Assembly: GCA_020061125.1 (NCBI GenBank)
Contig: JAGUYV010000437.1
Location: forward strand, 1 to 8,559
DNA from: a bacterium
GTDB lineage: Bacteria; UBP15; UBA6099; DSWB01
Direction of reading: 5' to 3'
DNA: 8,559 nt
In this document: piece after piece, positions 1 to 5,900 of the stretch
How positions within the stretch are numbered: the first letter of the stretch is position 1
How the letters are laid out: the number at the start of each line of letters is the position of its first letter
Translations under genes and position numbers: made by a program
The notes under the pieces: generated by a model
Told to the model about the DNA's origin: nothing
Databases searched by the model: none
Seen by the model: the letters and a program-made list of their open reading frames with translations, nothing else

Positions 1-325
1 CATGAAAGAGCAGGCCGACAGCCTCTACTATGTGGGAGATTTCCCGGTTCCGGAGACCCCCGAACCGGGCCAGGAACCGGGCCATGTCCAGAAGATCTTT
101 GGCCCCGAGAAAGCCCCAGTGCCCGCCGCTGCCGTGGATGTGGATGTCAATGAGGCCGGGACACAGCAGAGCGCCGCATGCGTCGGCCACGCGGCCCGGG
201 TCCGCGGGCGCGCCCGCGTCCACGGCGGCTATGCGCCCATTTTCAATAGTCACGAACCCATCTGCGATCACGCGCTCCGGGGTCACAATCTCCGCGTTGA
301 CGATGCTCCATCGTTCCATGTCCAT
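1..325 (-). CDS. nagA: N-acetylglucosamine-6-phosphate deacetylase-like amidohydrolase, N-terminal part (cut by window edge)
   Basis: The first 108 residues are visible; the gene continues past position 1. The start resembles NagA and related amidohydrolases: a small beta-sandwich segment (residues 7-35, including NAEIVTPERVI and a TIENGRIAAV strand), then LLCPGLIDIHIHG at 53-65. His62 and His64 form the H-x-H metal site used by many NagA proteins; the E. coli enzyme lacks both histidines. NagA removes the acetyl group from GlcNAc-6-phosphate in the cytoplasm, giving glucosamine-6-phosphate. The neighbour upstream is a NagB-II-like SIS protein 62 bp away, which supports the assignment and an operon. 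ATG at 325 is preferred: an AAAGG lies at 339-335, 9 nt upstream; a second in-frame ATG lies at 319. Odd point: after MARFLARFG (81-89) the usual flexible 'GvTsflPT' stretch is not seen and the chain goes straight to an amphipathic helix. The amidohydrolase class is fairly sure; NagA specificity rests partly on context. Confidence 0.72.
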   Translation of the reverse strand, partial: MDMERWSIVNAEIVTPERVIADGFVTIENGRIAAVDAGAPADPGRVADACGALLCPGLIDIHIHGSGGHWGFLGAKDLLDMARFLARFGGLRNREISHIVEAVGLLFH

Positions 326-387
326 CCGCACCAGCCTTTTAAGTTTTAATAGCTTTTAGTAACTATAGTTCAACGGCATTTGCGTTT
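326..387 (-). other. Short AT-rich spacer between the SIS gene and nagA
   Basis: This 62-bp gap is markedly AT-richer than the genes around it. It holds the nagA ribosome binding site (AAAGG, minus strand 339-335) and a perfect 10-bp palindrome AACTATAGTT at 361-370. I see no hairpin followed by a T-run, so read-through from the SIS gene into nagA is the simplest reading. The palindrome is short and may be chance. Confidence 0.5.
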
Positions 388-1431
388 TTACACGGTTTTC
401 GTGACTTTCTTCAAAAACCTCGGATTGTCGGGATCAATGCCCCGGGACTGGGAAATGAAGCACGCCAGGAACTGGAACGGCACGATGTAGAACAGGGGGC
501 TGATTGGCTCGTCCGGTGTCACAGGCATGGGGATGGCGATGGCGGCGCGGTCGAGCGCGGCCTTGTCCGAGGACACCACAACGGTCTCCACGCGGCGCGC
601 GGACAGGTCCGCGATGAGCCGGTTCACGCCCTGCGCCATGCGGCCCGGGGCCGCGGCCACGAACACAGGGAACCCCTCGCCCGCCATGGCGATGGGGCCG
701 TGCATGAAGTCCGCGGTGGAGAACGGCTGCGCCACCACATAATTGGTTTCCATGAGCTTGAGAGCGGCTTCGCGCACCGTGCAGTAGTTGTAGCCGCGGC
801 CGATGATCACGCAGTGCTGCATGTAGCGGTAGCGGGCGGCGATTTCCAGGATGCGGGCTTCGGTTTCGAGGGTTTTCTGCATCTGGTGGGGAATGGACGC
901 GAGGCGGTCGAAGGAGTTGCGCGCGCCGTTGAGGGCCGCGGACAGCATGGCGATGGCCAGAAGCTGCGCGGTGTAGGTCTTGGTGGCGGCCAGGGCGTTT
1001 TCCGCGCCCGCGCGCAGGCGGATGCTGGCTTCGGCCACTTGCGTTATGGCCGAGCCTGCGGTGTTGGTGATGCCGACGGTGAACGCGCCCTGTGCGCGCG
1101 CGCGGGACAGCACTTCGTTGATGTCCGTGCCCTCGCCGGATTGCGAGATGCCGATGACCACGCTGCCCTTGAGGTCAATGTCCTTTTTGTACACCGTGGT
1201 GATGGAGGGCGCGGCCAGATTGCAGGGGATCCCGTTTGCGCCCTCGAACAGGTACTTGGCGTAAGTGGCGGCGTTGTCGCTGGTGCCGCGCGCGGCCAGC
1301 ATGATGAAGCGCGGCCCCATGTCCAGAATGCGCCGGGCGATGCGCCGCACATTTTTTTCTTCGAGGCGCAGGGTTTTTTCCAGGGCCGCGGGCTGCTGGT
1401 GGATTTCCTTGAGCATGGTTGGCGTTTTCAT
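388..1431 (-). CDS. Double-SIS glucosamine-6-phosphate deaminase/isomerase (NagB-II / GlmS C-domain type)
   Basis: This 347-residue cytosolic protein has two SIS (sugar isomerase) domains and no glutaminase domain, matching the isomerase half of GlmS. First SIS: AARGTSDNA at 46-54, GISQSGEGTD at 94-103, then GAENALAATKTYTAQ at 142-156. Second SIS: GRGYNY at 211-216, EAALKLMETNY at 221-231 and HGPIAM at 244-249. Catalytic positions of E. coli GlmS appear kept: Glu228 (for Glu488), His244 (for His504) and a lysine in the C-terminal tail KKVTKTV at 341-347 (for Lys603). Such stand-alone proteins usually act as NagB-II, converting glucosamine-6-phosphate to fructose-6-phosphate and ammonia; AgaS-like isomerases are the alternative. 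A NagA-like gene follows after 62 bp with no terminator between, fitting amino-sugar catabolism. ATG at 1431 is supported by GGAG at 1441-1438, 6 nt upstream. Family is near certain; the exact substrate is inferred from context. Confidence 0.9.
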   Translation of the reverse strand: MKTPTMLKEIHQQPAALEKTLRLEEKNVRRIARRILDMGPRFIMLAARGTSDNAATYAKYLFEGANGIPCNLAAPSITTVYKKDIDLKGSVVIGISQSGEGTDINEVLSRARAQGAFTVGITNTAGSAITQVAEASIRLRAGAENALAATKTYTAQLLAIAMLSAALNGARNSFDRLASIPHQMQKTLETEARILEIAARYRYMQHCVIIGRGYNYCTVREAALKLMETNYVVAQPFSTADFMHGPIAMAGEGFPVFVAAAPGRMAQGVNRLIADLSARRVETVVVSSDKAALDRAAIAIPMPVTPDEPISPLFYIVPFQFLACFISQSRGIDPDNPRFLKKVTKTV

Positions 1432-1739
1432 GAAAGGCTCCGTGGGTTAGAGATGGTTCCAAGCGCTAAACGATTGAGCACGATCCGGGATGCTGCCTTG
1501 TACAGGTCATCAAGAAACACGATAACTCAAAAATAACGGGCGTCGCATGATTGAAAAGGAATTTTGTATGGAGTGCGGCGATTCATCGCCGCTTTGTATT
1601 GGCCGGGAATCAATTCCCGTCATGAAAGCGGCAATAAATTGCCGCACTCCAAATCTGAAAATGCTTTTCCCCCATACGGTTTTTTTTGTGATGACGATTA
1701 AACCGCCATGTTCGAGTGCTTTCAGAAATTGTATGGTCG
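1432..1739. other. 308-bp intergenic region between the PLP enzyme gene and the SIS gene
   Basis: Both flanking genes are on the minus strand. The region is lower in GC than its neighbours. It contains the compound palindrome at 1570-1650, a T8 run on the plus strand at 1680-1687, and the SIS gene Shine-Dalgarno at 1441-1438. An inverted pair TCTGAAA (1654-1660) and TTTCAGA (1720-1726) lies between the palindrome and the PLP gene. A core AGCGCT palindrome sits at 1462-1467, in the SIS leader. I could not find a convincing -35/-10 pair for the SIS gene on the minus strand, nor a classic rho-independent terminator for the PLP enzyme gene: no T-run follows any hairpin in the minus direction. A short reading frame from 1743 to 1510 crosses the region and is treated as a finding. 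Confidence 0.6.
1570..1650. repeat. 81-bp compound palindrome with three hairpins (REP/MITE-like element)
   Basis: The outer arms are GGAGTGCGGC (1570-1579) and its reverse complement GCCGCACTCC (1641-1650). Comparing the left half with the reverse complement of the right half, 23 of the first 26 positions agree. Inside are three stem-loops. Hairpin 1 has an 8-bp stem, GCGGCGAT (1575-1582) pairing with ATCGCCGC (1585-1592), with a 2-nt loop. Hairpin 2, at the centre, pairs CGGGAAT (1604-1610) with ATTCCCG (1613-1619), with loop CA. Hairpin 3 pairs GCGGCAAT (1628-1635) with ATTGCCGC (1638-1645), with loop AA. GCCGCTTT (1588-1595) and AAAGCGGC (1625-1632) give a further inverted pair. Hairpins 1 and 3 differ by paired changes (G-C against A-T) that keep the stem, which suggests structure is conserved. 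No transposase lies in the window. A dispersed repeat family is my inference; the structure itself is seen directly. Confidence 0.85.
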
Positions 1740-2843
1740 TCACATATCCTCGGGCTGCTCGAAGAATTTGTGGAATTCCTCGGGCAGTTCGTGGTAGTCC
1801 TGGTTGTTGACGATGTCTGAAAAATCCGCGGAGCTGAAGGTGTGCCAGTAGAGGGCCGTTTTGCCGTGGAGTTTGCCGGCGCGGGCGTCGGCGATCAGAG
1901 CGGACGCGGCCTTGCCCGTGTACACGCCTTCGAGCTTGAGGCCCGCATGCTCGCGGAGCATGTCCACGGCTTCGTTGCCCTGTTCGGTGTGGCGGCCGTA
2001 TTCGCCGCCGAAGAACTCGCTGCGCAGAGTCATGTCCTGCGGCATGAATACATGGAAGGGGAAGGAGGGGTCCGCGGCGCGCAGGCGCGCCACGGCGAAG
2101 GTGGCGAGCTGCGCCTGGGTGAATTTGTTGGCCATGTACCACTCGGCCACGCGCACGGCCATGACCTGGGACTTGAGGCCCGCGGCGCGGCAGCCCGCGG
2201 CCAGGCCCGAGGAAGTGCCGCTCGATCCGTTGGCCACATAAATGACATCCGGCTCGGGCAGGGCGCCCTGCTCGATCTGGCGCTTGAGTTCGAACGCCGC
2301 GTTGATGTAGCCGAGCACGCCAACCGCGGACGAGCCGCCGCCGGGCACATAGTATGGCGGAGCGCCCTTGACCGTGCTGGCGGCGATGACCTCGAGCATT
2401 CTGGCGGGGATGGCCGCGGCCGAGGGGCACAGGTGCAGTTCGGTTCCGAAGTGCGCATACAGCAGCAGATTCTTTTTCACATGTGCGTCCACGGGCTGCG
2501 GGACCACGCACCCGATGGTGTCCATGCCGTGGGCCGCGCCGTGGATGGTGGTGGCCAGCAGATGGTTGGAGCCGATGCCGCCCAGGGTGATCAGTTTCTT
2601 AAAATTCATTTTCCGGGCGTGCGCGATGAGAAATTCGAGTTTGCGCACCTTGTTTCCGCCGTACTGGGCGTTGCTCAAATCGTCGCGTTTGATGAACACG
2701 CGGTCCGCGCCGATGGCCGCGGCCAGCGCCCCGCATTCCTGCACCGGCGTGGGGAAAGAGCCGATGGGCGTCCACGGGATGCGGTCGCGAAGGCGCGGGA
2801 ACAGATCGAAAATCACGGGTTCGGAATATGGGGAATCCGTCAT
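1740..2843 (-). CDS. PLP-dependent D-cysteine desulfhydrase / ACC deaminase family enzyme
   Basis: This 367-residue protein is a fold-type II PLP enzyme. The cofactor lysine is Lys65 in QYGGNKVRKLEF (60-71), preceded by FIKRDDLSNA (50-59). GIGSNH (89-94) is the substrate loop with the Ser-Asn pair; PGGGSSAVGVLGYINA at 167-182 and the phosphate-binding loop NGSSGTSSGLAAG at 205-217 follow, then EYGRHTEQG (281-289) and GVYTGKA (306-312). Two positions separate the family members: ACC deaminase has Glu295 and Leu322, whereas D-cysteine desulfhydrases carry Ser/Thr there. By hand alignment these fall on Thr309 (VYTGK) and Thr335 (YWHTF), so D-cysteine desulfhydrase-like activity (D-cysteine to pyruvate, sulfide and ammonia) is more likely than ACC breakdown. 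The protein is slightly longer than the usual 330-340 residues. ATG at 2843 has a strong GGAGGA at 2858-2853, 9 nt upstream. It probably has its own promoter. Family is sure; substrate is inferred. Confidence 0.9.
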   Translation of the reverse strand: MTDSPYSEPVIFDLFPRLRDRIPWTPIGSFPTPVQECGALAAAIGADRVFIKRDDLSNAQYGGNKVRKLEFLIAHARKMNFKKLITLGGIGSNHLLATTIHGAAHGMDTIGCVVPQPVDAHVKKNLLLYAHFGTELHLCPSAAAIPARMLEVIAASTVKGAPPYYVPGGGSSAVGVLGYINAAFELKRQIEQGALPEPDVIYVANGSSGTSSGLAAGCRAAGLKSQVMAVRVAEWYMANKFTQAQLATFAVARLRAADPSFPFHVFMPQDMTLRSEFFGGEYGRHTEQGNEAVDMLREHAGLKLEGVYTGKAASALIADARAGKLHGKTALYWHTFSSADFSDIVNNQDYHELPEEFHKFFEQPEDM

Positions 2844-2852
2844 GGGGAAAAA

Positions 2853-2911
2853 TCCTCCGCAGATAAATTGTCAGCCGGGAACATTATAGCGTATGGCCAG
2901 GGGGATGGCAG
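2853..2911 (-). promoter_or_regulatory. Predicted sigma70-type promoter and ribosome binding site of the PLP enzyme gene
   Basis: On the minus strand a perfect TATAAT lies at 2888-2883. Exactly 17 nt upstream is CTGCCA at 2911-2906, which matches four of the six bases of TTGACA. Transcription would start near 2876, giving a leader of about 33 nt that carries the GGAGGA ribosome binding site at 2858-2853. The promoter lies wholly in the 88-bp gap after the kinase stop codon, so the PLP enzyme can be expressed without the kinase. Confidence 0.6.
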
Positions 2912-2931
2912 CAAAAAGCGCGGGGGAAGCG

Positions 2932-5900
2932 TCACGCGGTCAAAGAAGCGATTGTGTCGAGGAAAGCGTCAATCTCAAAGGGTTTTGAGAAGAAACCGTT
3001 TGCGCCTGCAACGCGGCTTATGGCCGAAAGTTCGTCATGGCTCTTTGCGCTGACCAGGTAAACGAACATGCCGGCCCAGGCCGGGTTACTGCGGATGCGC
3101 TCGCACATTTCCTGTCCCGTGCATCCCGGGAGCATCACGTCCAGCAGCGCCAGGTCCGGTGTCATTCTTTCGAGAATTTTCATGGCGCTGTCGCAGTCGG
3201 GCGCGGCCAGCACATCGTAGCCCTCGGCAAAGAGCAGGCTTTCCACGAAATCCAGGAAATCGGGGTCGTCGTCCACCACCAGGATGGAGCGCACGGAGAG
3301 CGTTTCCGTATGCTCGCGCATTTCCTTGACGGGCAGGAACACCTGGAACACGCTGCCGCGGCCCGGCTCGGACTCCACGCGCACCCGGCCCTTGTGCGCC
3401 TCGATGAACTCCTTGACGATGCTCAAGCCCTTGCCCATGCCGTCGCTCAAGGGGTGGCGGCCCTGGCGCAACTGGTAGAAGGGTTTGAAAATGTTGTCAA
3501 TTTCCGAGGGGTCAATGCCCACGCCCGAGTCGTGCACGGCGATGACCGCGTGCCCGTCGCGCAGGTCCGCGGTGAACCTGAATTCCAGGCAGTGGCTGGG
3601 CGAGTACTTGACCGCGTTTTCGAGCAGGTTGTCCAGCACCTGGCGAATGCGCTCGCTGTCGCAGTACACCACGGCGCCCTTGAGCGCGGGGTCCAGTTGC
3701 TTGTCGAAGGTGAACCGTCCGTCGCGGTAGCGCTTGCTCACCAGGCTGTCGAGCATCACGCGCGCCTCTCCGAGATAGCTCTCGAGGAATTCCCACAGGG
3801 GCACATCCGCCATCTGGAACTTGGTTTCGCCGCTCTCGAACTGGGCCAGGGTGATGAGTTCCTCCACGAGCTTGAGTTCCTGGCGGCCGCGCTCGTTGAT
3901 GATCTTGAGCTTTTTTCGCACATTGTGGGGCAGGTTTTCTCGCAGCAGCATTTCGGAATAGCCGAGGATCAGGGACAGGGGCGTGCGCAGTTCGTGGGAG
4001 ATGGAGCCGAGGAAATTGATCTTGGCCTGGTCGAGTTTGCGGCGCTCGGTGATGTCCAGATCCATGCAAATGATTTCGCTGACCTGGCCGCCGCGGAACA
4101 GGGGGAACATGGTGGAATAGACCCAGCGTTCCTCGCCGGTGCGCGTGTGCACCGGCCACTCCGCGGGCGTCTTGGCCTGCCCCGTGCCCCAGATTCCATT
4201 GAGAGTTTCGAGGAACACAGCCGAGGATTCCTCATCCATGAGCAGATCCTGGAGTTTGCGGCCCACGGCTTCCGCGGCCGAATACCCATAAAGGGTTTCC
4301 GATGCGCTGTTCCACAGGTGAACGGTCCCGTCGCGCCTGAAGCCCTGTACGGCGATGAGAGGTGTGTTCTCGATGACCGCCTCGAATCGGTCCAGGGCCT
4401 GGCGCACGGCCTGCTCCGCGGCTTTGCGTTCCGTGATGTCGCGTACCAGGGCGATGCACCCGGAACCTGGCTCGCCGGGCCTGCCCTTGGGAGAAAAAAT
4501 CGCCTCGAAGGTGTGCGCGCCATCCGGCAAAGGCAACTCATATTCGATGGATGTCTTTTGGCGGTTGTTCTGCACGGCCCTGTTTGCGGCCGTGAGTTGT
4601 TCCGCCGCGTCCGCAGGCAGTACATCCTGGATAGATTTGCCGATGAACTGTCCCGGCGGCGTATAAAGGCCGCTGTCGCTGGTGGCGTGATAGTTCAAGA
4701 AAACGCCGTCCGGGTCCAACTCGAAGAGCATGTCCGGCAGGGCGTTGAGCGTGGCTTCGAGGCGGTCCTTGGTCTCGCGCAGCGCTTCTTCGGCGATTTT
4801 CCGCTCGGTAATGTCGCGGGATACTCCGAGAACGGCGTTGACCGCGCCGCCGGACTCATCGTGCAGGGGCGAAAGCTGTGTCCCCAGCCATAGGACGGTT
4901 TCTCCAAACCCGATGCGGCTTTCTTCATAAACTGCCTCGCCGGTGCGGAACACGGTTTCGAGATTCGCGCGCATGGAGGCGTAATTGTCTCTGGGGAACA
5001 GCCGTTCCAGAGGGATGCGGAAAAGCTGTTCGGGCGTGCTGTGGAACATCCCCGCGGCGAATTCGTTCACATACTCCACACGGAAATCGTCACTAATGAT
5101 AAAGATGGCGTCCTGTGCGGATTCGGCCAGGTTGCGGTAGCGCTCCTCGCTCTGGCGCAGCGCCCGTTCCGCGGCCTTGCGCTCGGTGATGTCTATGGTG
5201 AGCATCTGGAACCCGGCGAGTTCATGACCTCTCATGATGCGCGAGGGGTAGACCTCGATCCAGCGCTGCGTGCCGTCGGGAATGGTCAGCTCGATTTCCA
5301 CGCTGCCCAGGTCTTCACCGGTGACAAGGCGGGTGAACATCTCGGAGTAGCGGGGCAGGTGCCGCTCCTCGATGGCGTTGAATTCCGTGAAGTGTTTTCC
5401 GATGATCTGCTCGCGCGTGAAGCCCGTGGCCGCGAACCCGGCTTTGTTGATGTCCGTGACCCGGCCCTCGAGGTCCATGACGATGATGGTTTCGGGGTGG
5501 GAGTTGAACAGGCCGCGGAACCGCTCTTCGCTCTGGCGCAGCGCGTCCTCCATGAGGCGGCGCTGCGTGATGTCCTCGTGCATGACCACGAAGTTTTGAA
5601 TGCGGCCCGAGGCGTCGCTGATGGGGAAGGTGACAGCGCGTACACAAACCTTTCTGGGCGGCGCACCGGGGAAACTTTTTTCCGTGTCGTACCATATTCC
5701 GCTGTCGAGGAACGCTTCTCCGGCTTTGAGCGACAAAACGCTCTCTGTGCGCCCTGTTTCAATGAGATTCGGATCCTTGAACAGATTGTATTCCGAGGAC
5801 ACGGTGGCTCCGAACAGCTCGACCAGGGCCTGGTTGCAGCGCACGAAGTTACCGTCTCCATCAAAGATGCAGATGCTGTAGGGGTTGTAATCAATGATGT

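Noticed and set aside
361-370. Perfect 10-bp palindrome AACTATAGTT as a regulatory site
   Set aside because: It is short, its flanks are not symmetric, and it lies in an AT-rich gap where such palindromes arise by chance.
700-1536. A 278-codon open frame on the plus strand opposite the SIS gene
   Set aside because: The SIS gene has all family motifs in frame on the minus strand; the plus frame is a shadow.
1680-1687. T8 run as a rho-independent terminator
   Set aside because: It would work only on the plus strand, where no gene ends; on the minus strand it is an A-run, and no stable hairpin stands next to it.
1547-1810. An 87-codon plus-strand frame starting MIEKEF and crossing the palindrome
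   Set aside because: Its content is the repeat itself followed by the antisense of the PLP gene end. There is no clear ribosome binding site, and it looks like a repeat-derived false ORF.
2895-2932. Possible terminator after the kinase stop codon (GC-rich stretch, then TTTTT on the minus strand)
   Set aside because: I could form only a stem of 3-4 bp, too weak to call.
1842-3053. A 403-codon open frame on the plus strand opposite the PLP enzyme
   Set aside because: The minus strand has the GGNK lysine motif, a strong ribosome binding site and a promoter. The plus frame has no recognisable feature.
3037-4893. A 618-codon open frame on the plus strand opposite the kinase C-terminal half
   Set aside because: It has the same antisense pattern as the frame above, opposite real HisKA, ATPase and receiver motifs.
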